Shown: piece by piece, positions 21,424 through 30,959 of the stretch
How the letters are laid out: each line of letters opens with the position of its first letter
Numbering within the stretch: position 1 is the first letter of the stretch
Source: Globodera rostochiensis
Taxonomy: Eukaryota; Nematoda; Chromadorea; Rhabditida; Heteroderidae
Direction of reading: 5' to 3'
DNA length: 64,000 nt
Assembly: GCA_018350325.1 (NCBI GenBank)
Contig: JAEVLN010000049.1
Location: 62,001 to 126,000, forward strand
The notes under the pieces: generated by a model
What the model was told of the DNA's origin: nothing
Database searches by the model: none
Seen by the model: the letters and a program-made list of their open reading frames with translations, nothing else
Program-made: the position numbers and the translations under genes

Positions 21424-22440
21424 TTTAGCAAATAAAGATTGTTTTAAGCTTAATATAACATTAAAATCATGGATTCTCCCCATTAAAAGTTAATTCCCGC
21501 CAATCACAAAACAATACGATTTACCAGGTTTATCAACAAAATTTTTTTGGCAAATATATAAAATTGGAAAAAGGGGAAGCAATAGTGTCTATATAATAAT
21601 AGATTTATATTGGCACAAAAAATCGATGGTCAATCAATACAGTGCCTCGACTTTTGGCATTCTATAATTTGCTTTTTATGATTGGATTTTTTCAAATCAT
21701 TTAGGGAGTTTGAGCTATGACATCGCATAATGAGTTGTGGCACAGCAGCCTAATTAAGGTGAAGCATAGGGGGGAATTCGGCAAGTTCGCTATCTATTGA
21801 TTTATATTGGCAACGTTATATATGACCTTGTAAGCCTATTATAGCAGCAGCTAATGGGAGAGAGCAGTGATCAAAAGGCACGACGCCGCTTTTTTTAATT
21901 GATCAATCAATATATGTAAATTAGGGTAAAAAGACGGTTCCTGGCGCCGATTTGTTCACCCCCGATCTCTTTTCAAAAGTTTTTTCATTATAAATCTTCC
22001 AAATCTAACCAAATCAACATTTTCTATATCATTCGAAAGCTTACAACTAGTAGAAGCTTTCAAAAGCAAAGCTAAATGATTAGCCAAATTCCAAAAAAGT
22101 TATGAGCAGAAAACGCTTTTTTTGGCCACAATTGGCCATAACTTTTTTGATATTTGGCCAATCGCTTAGCTTTTGCTTTTCTAAGCTTCTACTAGTTGTA
22201 AGCTTTCGAATGAACCGAAAATGTTTGATTTGGTTAGCATTGAAAGAAGTTATAAAGAAAAAACTTCTGAAAAGGGGAACGAATCGTCCTCCGTCCGTAA
22301 ATTAGCCACTCAATTTTGCCAAGAATGAAAGAATCGCCGAAATAAAAGTTTGAAATTTTAGTGTAATTATTTAAAAGCTTTATGAATTTTATTATATGGT
22401 TTAGAGAGATTGAGACTGTGGCATGGCACAATTATATTGG
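21424..22440 (-). promoter_or_regulatory. Upstream cassette of the 21423 gene
   Basis: Contains AGCAAATAAAGATTG and TTTAAGCTTAATATAACATT next to the ATG, then TTTATCAACAAAATTTTTTTGG, the GGAAAAAGGGGAAG block, TTTGGCATTCTATAATTTGC and, near 22400, GAGACTGTGGCATGGCACAA. All are counterparts of elements upstream of macro-OTU copies 1 and 2. A segment at about 21930-22280 with its own inverted structure (CTTCTACTAGTTGTAAGC on one side, TTACAACTAGTAGAAGC on the other) appears inserted into it. Confidence 0.5.
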
Positions 22441-22504
22441 CAAATGGGTAATAGAAGCGATATAGCAATAGCATTTATTTGCCACAGTTGGTTGATCAAT
22501 ATTA

Positions 22505-22650
22505 GTGTTCGGCACGGTACGGTATTACCACGGTATTTTTCGGTATTACCGATTCGGTATACCGACCGAAGAAATTTTGGGATTTTGGTTTTTTTTTTTT
22601 CGGTATCGGTATTTTACCGAAATACCGATACCAAATACCGAAAAACCCCA
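22505..22650. repeat. CGGTAT/ACCGAA foldback repeat
   Basis: Dense CGGTATTACC and ACCGAAATACCG words form a self-complementary block. A related piece is at 23105-23170 (CGCGGTATATTTTGGGATTT). ORFs across it are repeat artefacts. Confidence 0.6.
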
Positions 22651-22767
22651 TTTGCCAAACGCTAATCAATCTTATTATATAGTATTAAATATTTTTAATA
22701 ATCCCCCGAAAAAAGACACTTCCCCATCCCCTCCCAGGCGAAAATGCATTTGGAGATAAAACGTAAG

Positions 22768-23070
22768 CGTGGCAGGACATTTGCGCCGCAAGCCAAAAAT
22801 AGACATTTGCGCCGCAGGGAAAATTCTACTTTTGGGCCCGACAAATGCGCCGTGACATGTGCGCCACGAATTGAAAAAGCATAGGTGGGACCCTATTTTT
22901 ATTTTAAGATCCATTTATTTTCATCAAAAATTCCAATCTTAGGCCTAAGCCTAAACCTAACAAACCCCAACCTAGGGTGACTTAGGCCTAAGCCTAACAA
23001 AACCATTCCGCATTTTTTAATTCTGAGTTTTTCTCGGCGCAAATGTCCGCGGCGCAAATGTCTGCCAATC
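22768..23070. mobile_element. Foldback element (GACATTTGCGCC arms)
   Basis: Left arm CGTGGCAGGACATTTGCGCC; the reverse complement of the right arm is GATTGGCAGACATTTGCGCC. AACGTAAG flanks both sides (22760-22767 and 23071-23078). The interior has TTAGGCCTAAGCCTAAC palindromes and no ORF of note. The flank is the reverse complement of the core of the duplication around the element at 8619-9247. Confidence 0.6.
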
Positions 23071-23179
23071 AACGTAAGAGGACACTCTGTCCATCTGTAG
23101 TATAGCATACCGCGGTATATTTTGGGATTTTGGTATTTGGTACCGGTATTTTCCGATATACAAAATACTGAATTCGGTG

Positions 23180-23445
23180 AAGCCGCATTTGCCTAGGGAC
23201 TGAATTCAACAGCGATGGATATGGACAGGGACTGAAAGTGACTGATTTCGACAGGGACTAAAAGTGGCTGATTTCGACAGGCACTGTATTCAACAGCGAT
23301 GGATTTCGACAGGCACTGTATTCTACAGCGATGGATTTAGACAGGCACTGATTTCGACATGGCCTGTTTTCTACACTGACTGATTTTGACTAGGACTGAT
23401 TTCAACAGAGACTGAATTCGACAGCGATGGATTTAGACAATGAAC
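23180..23445. repeat. GGACTGATTTCGACAG tandem repeat
   Basis: Irregular tandem units combining GACAGGCACTG and AACAGCGATGGATTT with period variants. It does not stay open as coding sequence. Noncoding satellite-like sequence. Confidence 0.7.
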
Positions 23446-24047
23446 TACTTCACCACCTCATTTCGAACGCCTGAAAGTCGATGACCCTGTGTTTCAATAA
23501 AGAGGCCGGGGGTAACAATCACCAAAAGTGAAGTCCTCGGATTGCTAAACTTGATTTTTTTTGAATTAAATTATTTTAATAATTCCGTAAACTTTTTCCG
23601 CACCTGTACAAATTAAAATTGTCTTTTCGCTAAAATTTTTGTCCAATTTTAAAAAGCTCTGCAACTAAACGAATTCCACCGATTCCCCTCCGTCACGTTT
23701 GATCACTCAAAAAATGTATCACAATTTTAATGGATTATATTGATTTACTGTTTGAATTTTGTTTGAGAGATACTTATGACAAAAAATTTCAGTTTTCTTT
23801 AGTGGGAACAAACTTAAATTCATGTCTTCGTGGTTTGTCTTTTCGGTAAGTTAAATGTTGGTGTTGGTTTCGAACCCGCTTGAGTGGAAGTTATTTTTTC
23901 GCCTCTTGTCACGTACGCTTCCCTCATAGAATAAAATTTTTTAACAAATTTGTTAATAATTTCAATTAGAATACGCGCAAATGACAAATTTTTAAAAAAA
24001 ATTCATCGCATCTTTTTGAAATTTTCTTCAAATTTCTTAACAAAAGT
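23446..24047. other. No gene seen
   Basis: AT-rich. The phrase AACAATCACCAAAAG, then GAAGTCCTCGGATTGCTAAA (23514-23550) recurs near 26702-26740, so this is part of a dispersed repeat. Confidence 0.4.
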
Positions 24048-24187
24048 TGCCAATGTGCCTGATCGTTCAATGCCTCTCCGATCACAATTTCATGCTCGCT
24101 CAGGTCGCACACGAACTGCTTCAACTTCTCGTGCTCTCCGTTCCGATTGCTCAACTTACTTTCCTTGAAAAGCTTCACCAGCACATT
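24048..24187 (-). pseudogene. Relic of the 21423 gene family
   Basis: One reading frame encodes SNRNGEHEKLKQFVCDL then SEHEIVIGEALNDQA, closely matching exon 1 of the gene at 20562-21423. There is no signal peptide exon or downstream exon in place. Truncated duplicate. Confidence 0.7.
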
Positions 24188-24560
24188 TTTTTAAGACCAA
24201 TCAAATGCCGCGAAAAAATAGGACCGAAAATCTTGTGGACTAACTACTGAAATTTTTCTGAATTGTCGTCAAATTCGGTCAAGCCAAAGTTCAATCGAAA
24301 TTTCGATTGAAAACCTCGAAAAAATTTTGCCGAGATTTCGATCGAGAATCTCGATTGGTCCGATCTTGCCATTTTAACGGAAAACCCGGAAAAAAAGGCC
24401 AACAACCAACGGAAAACGCAATTCCGCCCCCATCCCTGATTGGGAATTTGGTCCAGCTTGAGCCCGATCCAAATTCTCTGATAACATTTTTTTGCAAACA
24501 ATAATAATCACAACAATTCAATCATCGAGAACAGAATAATGTAAAGTTCTTCAGTTATAC
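24188..24560. other. No gene seen; self-complementary TTTCGATCGA words
   Basis: Contains AATCGAAATTTCGATTG and GAGATTTCGATCGAGAATCT, similar to sequence at 20375-20530 beside the intact family member. The relic at 24048 may therefore have been copied together with its surroundings. Confidence 0.4.
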
Positions 24561-24577
24561 GGGTTCTTATTCCTCAC

Positions 24578-26150
24578 GTGACCTACGTTGCATTCCTTCC
24601 AAATAAGATCCCATTCGCATTTGTAAAAACGGTTTTTCGATTCATATTTCTTTTTGGAACAAGCATCTTTTTTCTTGCATTTGTGGCAAATCTTTTGAGC
24701 TCTCTCTCCAGAATCCCTGAAAATTTAAATGATTTTAAATCAGAAAGTTTGGGCTTCTTTGTCAATTTTTTGAATATAGATTTTCAAAAAAAAAAACGCT
24801 AAAATTTTATTTAAAAAATTATAAAAATCCAAAATTTAAGCTTGCAAAGTAAACCACTTTGAAGAAAGTTACTAGCAAATTAAAAGTTGGGTTTCCCTAA
24901 ACTTTTTTATTTTTGATATTTTTTATGAAATTTCTCCAAAATAGTGAAACGATGAATTTTGAAGGGTTTTACACACAAATTTGGAAGGATTTAGTCCATA
25001 TTTGGCACTTTTTAGGGTTTTTGGTCCATATTTTTGGGGGTTTTGGTCCATATTTTGGGGGGTTTTTAGTCCATATAAATTCGGGCCACATTGATGTGAT
25101 TTTAAACAAAAATAATTTTCGCTTTTATATACCACTAAACTCTTCAAAGGTCCCTTACATTGACCAAAAGCAGCCGCATTCTGCTACACTTGCTGCCATA
25201 AGCAGCACAAAAATGCCCAAAATAAGGACACAAAAATGCATTTTATGCTAAAAAGCTCAAATTTACTAAAAAGTTTTAAATTTAATGCGTGATTATTTAT
25301 TATTACTTTTAATACCAAACACAGGACCAAGTTATGGTCGAAAAAGTGGTTTTGGATTTCAAACCCATTGGAGGGGCCCTTTTGTGTTTTATCAAAATAA
25401 TTTTTGCCCCAGAAATTGATCAAAAATGCCTTTTCCACCAAACGTGTTGAATAAAATTTTTTTAAATATTTAAAAAAATCTGAAATTTAAGCTTTTTGTT
25501 ATGTTATGATTTACTAAAATCTTTTCGGGTTGTACAAATTTTTGGGGTTTTGCTAGACCAAAAAAAACACAAAAATTATTTGGCCAAAAATACAAATTTT
25601 TAAATAAATTGTTTTTTGAATTTCACATTATCGAGTTCGAACTAATGACAGAAGTGATACATTTTCTTTCTTCTTATATTAAAGCTTATTATTTCTTAAC
25701 TTGCCAATCCAGAGCAAATAAATTAATCTTTCTGGGCTTTGAAATGCACCTTTCTAGACCCCCCCCCTCCCCTAAATCTATCAACAAAAGTGAATAAACG
25801 TAAAATGGATGGATTGATAAAAAGAAAAAAGGGTTATATAATTTTAAACAAATACTATTCGCTTTTATGCACAAATTTATGCACTTTTTGTGACCACTTT
25901 TGGCATTGTGCCATTTGCCATCATTAATAAAGAAATAAATAAATTTCTTTACATAATAGTAAGTTACTCCTTTTTGTCTGCTTTGTTTGTTTGCCCTTTT
26001 GGCTAACAAATAATATTTGCTTTACAATGTATTTTACAATTTTATGCACTTTTTGTGACCACTTTTGGCATTGTGCCATTTGCCATCATTAATAAAGAAA
26101 TAATATAAATTTCTTTTTATAAAATAGCTTTTTCTTGTGCTTTGTTTATT
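24578..26150. repeat. Duplicated block, copy A (partner 30970-32800)
   Basis: Ordered similarity to 30970-32800: the TTTGGTCCATATTTTGG stretch, a conserved signal-peptide-like ORF segment, the GACAGAAGTGATACATTTTC stretch, and then units containing TGCACTTTTTGTGACCAC (1.5 units here, about 2.5 in the partner, unit length about 180 bp). A segmental duplication rather than a single transposon. Confidence 0.65.
25155..25241 (-). CDS. Possible small Cys-containing secreted peptide (28 aa)
   Basis: ATG at 25239-25241; the predicted peptide begins with a signal-like segment (MHFCVLILGIFVLLMAASVA) and ends ECGCFWSM before TAA. A GTAAGG at the end could alternatively be a splice donor. The partner block keeps the MAAS and EC-C segment at 31457-31540 and extends it (CVGSKPAVEGSIES) but has no ATG in the same position. 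Very short; could be chance. Confidence 0.3.
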   Translation of the reverse strand: MHFCVLILGIFVLLMAASVAECGCFWSM

Positions 26151-26217
26151 CAATTAGATTCTATTAAGAGATAGATTGTATTCATCAAGAGTAATTTTCT
26201 ACGGATTCTAAGTTGAG

Positions 26218-26320
26218 CAATTGCACATCTGCTTTGAATGTCTTGCTCGTTAAGGTTGCACATGAACTGCTTCAACTTCTCGTCCTCTGAGTTTCCATTG
26301 CTCACCTTCACTCTCCTTTC
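26218..26320 (-). pseudogene. Second relic of the 21423 gene family
   Basis: Encodes VSNGNSEDEKLKQFMCNL followed by a decayed version of SEHEIVIG. Shorter and more diverged than the relic at 24048. Confidence 0.55.
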
Positions 26321-26339
26321 TACCGGGATGCGGAAAAAG

Positions 26340-27477
26340 TTGCCGGAAAAAATCAAGATAAGAATTTAGCAGTGCATCGTCAACTATAAAAGCAATCGAA
26401 TAGAAAAATATGCTTAAAATTGGACCCTCAATCGAAAAATGTTTAAGTACCGGAAAAAATTATCGGTACTTTTTCGGTTTTCGGTACCAAAACTTTTTTA
26501 GGAGTAATTTTTTAACAAAACCCCGTTTTTATTTTTGAAATCTTGGCTTTATCAAATGTTTATAATTGAGTTTGGGAATATTGCGGTTCAAGAAAAATCA
26601 GCGTTTCGGCCTGTTCCTGTTCTGTGGCAGGTTGTCCCCCCCCCCCCCCCCCCCCCCCCCAGTTCTTTTATGTTAATTGGTGCGCAGGAGTTCCTGCTCT
26701 AACAATCACCAAAAGAGAAATCCTCGCATTGCTAAAACTTGAGTATTTTTTTGAATTAAATTATTTTTTTAATAATTCTGGAAACTTTTTACGCACCCAG
26801 TACAAATTTAATTTAATTTTCGCTAAAATTTTGTTTTGCATAAAAACTGCTATCACCTCATAATTTTGTTATTTAAGTAAATAAGCCGCGCTACAGAAGA
26901 ATCAACAACCCCTTTTAATTTTCTAACTATAGGATGTTGTTTTTTTTATTGTTTTTAATAAATAAATAGATCCCTAAAAAAGTGGTTGATAAAAACAAGT
27001 ACAATTTCATAACCATATAATTTATCTGATTTATAGAAGAAAAAAATAAAAATTACAAATTTCTTTTACAGGAGTTTTAGAAGCGGACATAAAAAGAGTA
27101 CATTTTATAAATTTTTATTTGGATTTAAAATAGATTTATTACAAACGACCAAAATACCAATTGTTTCGGCATTCCAACCTTCAGTCATTCGCTTTCTGCG
27201 TTTGCGCACTGTGCCAAAAAAACAAATTAAAAAATGTTAAATTTATTTTACTCATTTAGGTAATTCTTATTTGATCATTCTTTCTTTGTCTATCAATTTT
27301 AAATCAAACACTAAATGCCGAATTATCAGTCTCCTGAGAGATTGGTCGAATCAGAGATCCTTAAGATTAATCAGTAGGGTCCGTATGTTAAAGGTCCCTA
27401 TTTTGGGCACTTTTAGTCCCTAAAATTCGGGTCCTATTGATCAGAGAGTATTCCTGCTATAAATGTATAAATAAATT
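26340..27477. other. No gene seen
   Basis: AT-rich, with a long C-run at about 26635-26660, a CGGTACTTTTTCGG-type patch near 26460-26500 and a repeat shared with 23514-23550. Short ORFs only. Confidence 0.4.
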
Positions 27478-27740
27478 ACAAACTTTTTACGCTTTTCAAT
27501 TTGGCCAATCCGTCGATGCCATCAATGGAGAAATCCATCATTAGGTGAAGCATTTGTTTCTTGCTTTTGCCGTTTTCGCGGTTTTCAAAGGCTTAAAATG
27601 TTTTAGAACACTTACTTTTTATCAAATTTATATTTACAAAAATGTGTAAGGCTCTTACCGTCAATTTTCTCATTTTCCTATCACCTTTTAAATCATTAAA
27701 TGTGGTGTTCTGTTCTGAAATTCCTATAAAAGAAAGAATT
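27478..27740 (-). pseudogene. Third relic of the 21423 gene family (exon 4 and part of exon 3)
   Basis: 27478-27612 is close to the exon 4 region at 20562-20665 (GGAGAAATCCATCATTAGG and neighbouring words on the plus strand). 27655-27735 retains the ends of exon 3 with the middle deleted. Frame not maintained. Confidence 0.6.
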
Positions 27741-28300
27741 TTAAAAATAATTTTAATTATTTTTTACCTCTATTCATTGAATTCTTTAAGGCTCTAAATT
27801 GTACATTTTTAGTAGAGAACAGTTTTCAGTATAAATTTTCTTGAATTTCCAAAAATCAAATTTATTCCCTATTGTATCGACGATGCCTTTTTGTCCTTTA
27901 AAACTAGCCAATTTTGTTAAAGAAGGCGCCGCCATCGAAAATGTTTCACGAGATCTCGCGACTCGGTTTTTTGTATAAGCCAACTCGAATTTTTGGTTTT
28001 GTTTAATTTTAAATTTAATTTACTATAAATAAAAATTAATTAGATGCAAGTCGCATTTGGCCGCCAAAATTGCGAATTTTGAGACGGGCACATGGTTTTG
28101 GCCGTGATTGGTTTCTTTCTTCGGCGGATGGGCCGAAAATGATTTTATATTTCATGGTTGGCTTCATTTTTTACCCGAGACTTTTGCATTTTATTAAGTT
28201 TTTAAAATTTATCCGATTTAATACAGGCTGGAATGCGCATTTGAGCGGCAATTAAACAGTCTCCAGCAATTTCACCCAAATGGGCATTAGTGTTGAAGAA
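27741..28300. other. No gene recognised
   Basis: Two modest ORFs (27786-27983 minus, 28070-28255 plus) show no domain signal and no splice context that I can defend. Confidence 0.3.
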
Positions 28301-28309
28301 TATTGTTAA

Positions 28310-29280
28310 TTTCTAAATACCCTTCAAAAACTCAATCTTTATTTTGAATTAAAATGAATGTTTAATGGTTATAATTAAGATTGCAAATTAATTTTATAAT
28401 ATTTAAATGACAGGAAATTATAATGTAAACCTAATAATTTTACATTCTTGCTAAAAAAACTTTTTTTTGTTGTTGTTAGCCCGGATTACCACTTGGAAAA
28501 AATTTAAATGACAGGAAATTATAATGTAAACCTAATAATTTTAAATTCTTGCTAAAAAAACTGTTTTTTTTTGTTGTTAGCCCAATTATTTTTAAGAAGA
28601 ATCGATTACCATTTGGAAAAAATTAAAAAATTAATTCTCATTTTTTCCCTAAGTACCCTTCAAAAACTCAGTCTTTATTTTGAATTAAAATGAATGTTTA
28701 ATGGTTATAATTAAGATTGCAAATTAATTTTATGATATTAGCGTGCATCTTTTTTTTGTTGTTAGCCCGGATTACCACTTGGAAAAAATTTAAATGACAG
28801 GAAATTATAATGTAAACCTAATAATTTTAAATTCTTGCTAAAAAAACTGTTTTTCTTGTTGTTAGTCCAATTATTTTTAAGAAGAATCGATTACCATTAA
28901 AAGAAAAAGATGAACGCTAATAATATAAAATTAATTTGCAATCTTAATTATAACCATTAAACATTCATTTTAATTCAAGATAAAGACTGAGTTTTTGAAG
29001 GGTATTTAGGGAAAAAATGAGAATTAATTTTTTAATTTTTTCCAAATGGTAATCGATTCTTCTTAAAAATAATTGGGCTAACAACAAGAAAAAGAGTTTT
29101 TTTAGCAAGAATGTAAAATTATTAGGTTTACATTATAATTTCCTGTCATTTAAATTTTTTCCAAGTGGTAATCCGGGCTAACAACAAAAAAAAGATGCAC
29201 GCTAATAATATAAAATTAATTTGCAATCTTAATTATAAGCATTAAACATTCATTTTAATTCAAAATAAAGACAGAGTTTT
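28310..29280. repeat. Direct and inverted repeat block abutting the rDNA fragment
   Basis: The module CAAAAACTCAATCTTTATTT ... AATGACAGGAAATTATAATG ... GTTAGCCCGGATTACCACTT occurs in direct orientation (28310-28500, 28500-28660, 28660-28900) and in reverse complement (28905-29280), so the right part could fold into a hairpin of about 300 bp per arm. The rDNA fragment begins exactly where the last arm ends (GAGTTTTTGAAG). Confidence 0.7.
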
Positions 29281-29359
29281 TGAAGAGTCAATGGTATGCA
29301 AGAACACGCCGAAGCGTGATCTTAGCAAATAAAAGACGCACATGCAGTGCATTTTTTGG
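29281..29359 (-). other. ITS2 fragment (truncated)
   Basis: Continues from the 5.8S 3' end. It includes GATCACGCTTCGGCGTGTTC and CATACCATTGACTCTTCAAA, typical of cyst-nematode ITS2, and stops after about 79 bp at the inverted-repeat block. No 28S follows. Confidence 0.75.
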
Positions 29360-29515
29360 TTACGACCCTGAACCAGGCGTGCCAATTGATGTCACTCCAA
29401 TGGCGCAATGTGCATTCGAAAGTTCTGTGTTGAAAGTTTCTGCAGTTCACACTAATTATCGCAGTTGGCTGCGTTCTTCATCGATCCACGAGCCGAGTGA
29501 TCCACCGATAAGACT
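29360..29515 (-). rRNA. 5.8S rRNA (in a broken rDNA fragment)
   Basis: About 156 nt on the minus strand. It contains the near-universal GATGAAGAACGCAGC, AACTGCGATAATTAG, TCGAATGCACATTGCGCC and GGCACGCCTGGTTCAGGG words. It looks full length, but a segment of the GCAGAAAC...CTTTCAACACAGAAC part may carry changes. Because the 18S beside it is deleted and 28S is missing, this copy is probably not functional. Confidence 0.8.
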
Positions 29516-29970
29516 AGAATATTTTAGCAATCGAATTGCATAAAAAAATAAATAAAAATGAGAAAAAGCTGGCGGTGCCTGCGGGCACTCATCAAGTCTT
29601 AAACCACGTGCCAATGCCAGACACGGGTCCTAGTCTCATCACGGCCACGGACATAGCACACAAGCGCAGATATGCTGCGGTGTACGGCACGTACAACATG
29701 GAATAGTAGCCTACACTCCATGTCAGCATATCCGCGCAAGGCGCAACAACCGTTCAACGACGCACAGACGCCAGCACAGCCGTTAGGGTGCCCTGTGGGT
29801 GTGCTTCCTCCGTTGGTGCAGCGACCCGACGACTGCAGCAATCGTCGGCTCACCCATAGGGCCACCAACATCGGTTACACCCCAACACTCATGTGCCCAC
29901 AGGGCGCTGTCCGTTCATTGTTGGTCAATGTGCCAGCCCATACACAGCGGGCATGTGTCCGTCAACAAAA
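29516..29970 (-). other. ITS1 (5' part missing), Globodera-like
   Basis: Includes GGCTGTGCTGGCGTCTGTGC, CATGGAGTGTAGGCTACT, CATGTTGTACGTGCCGTAC and GCGCTTGTGTGCTATGTCCG, which I recognise from Globodera ITS1. At about 29970 it joins directly to 18S sequence, without the usual 18S 3' end or the start of ITS1. Confidence 0.75.
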
Positions 29971-30048
29971 TCGGTTCCAATCAACGCGACGACCGAAGCC
30001 GACACGCATTATCGTCCCCGAGTTTCTTGAAATGGCTCAGTCCCGGGC

Positions 30049-30083
<35 letters not shown>

Positions 30084-30296
30084 TTCAGAGCGAGTTGATG
30101 ACTCGCCCCTACAAGGGATTCCTCGTTCACGGACAATAATTGCAATGTCCGAACCCAATCACGGCCCGGTTTACCAACCCCTTTCGGGGAAGGACAAGCA
30201 CGCTGATTTTGCCAGTGTAGCGCGCGTGCAGCCCCGGACATCTAAGGGCATCACAGACCTGTTACTGCTCAATTTCGTGCGGCTGAACACCGAAAA

Positions 30297-30327
<31 letters not shown>

Positions 30328-30498
30328 TGAAGGCCAACGACGGGGAAAGACCGGCAGAAAAGCCAACCGAACCAGTGCACACCCAGTGGGTGGACCGGCC
30401 GGCTAGCACAGATCCAACTACGAGCTTATCGGTCTCGTTATTTCTCGTCACTACCTCCGCATGTTGAGAGTGGGTAATTTGCGCGCCTGCTGACATCC
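29971..30498 (-). pseudogene. 18S rRNA fragment with several internal deletions
   Basis: Minus-strand order: CAGCAGGCGCGCAAATTACC ... GAGGTAGTGACGAG / AAGCTCGTAGTTGGATC ... TTCTGCCGGTC / AATTGACGGAAGGGCACCAC / GTGTTCAGCCGCACGAAATT ... TAGATGTCCGGGGCTGC ... CACACCGCCCGTCGC ... AAACTCGGGGACGATAATG. Pieces are colinear with 18S, but large segments between the slashes are missing, as are the first quarter and the 3' terminus (no GTAACAAGG). About 530 nt remain of a gene of roughly 1.7-1.8 kb. Non-functional. Confidence 0.85.
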
Positions 30499-30509
30499 TA
30501 AGACGGAGC

Positions 30510-30790
30510 CCATTTCAAATGTTAATCCCGCCAATCCCATATAAAAAAATGCATAAACAATTCGATCGACCCTTTTTATCGAAAAAAATTTTGTTGGCAA
30601 TGGCAAAAATAAAAAAGTTGGGAAAAGAGAAGAAAGAATTGAGGCGATGGCACGGCACAAAAGAGAATGATAAATATGGGGCAAAAGTGTTCATATAAAA
30701 GAAATGGGCAAATCAATACATTACATCGATTTTTGGCATTCTATTGATTGCTTTTTAAAATCGTGTGGGGAGAAATTGAAATTATGGCAT
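30510..30790 (-). repeat. Orphan copy of the effector upstream cassette
   Basis: TGCATAAACAATTCGATCGA, TTTATCGAAAAAAATTTTGT, GGGAAAAGAGAAGAAAG and GGCGATGGCACGGCAC match the 5' flanks of the macro-OTU copies and of the 21423 gene. No signal-peptide exon follows on its left; the rDNA fragment lies there instead. Confidence 0.65.
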
Positions 30791-30959
30791 CTCTGATAAC
30801 ATTTTTGCAACAATAATGAGCACAACAATTCAATCACCGAGAAAAGATGAAACGCTATAGCAAAAATGAAATAAAAATAATCACTCTATCGTTGTCCGCT
30901 CTCCAGTGTAAAGTTATGGGGGGACAATCCGGTTCGTTGTATCCGTTGCAAAACTATTG

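Noticed and set aside
29599..30496. ORFs across 29.6-30.5 kb on both strands
   Set aside because: They overlap recognisable ITS1 and 18S rRNA sequence, which is not coding.
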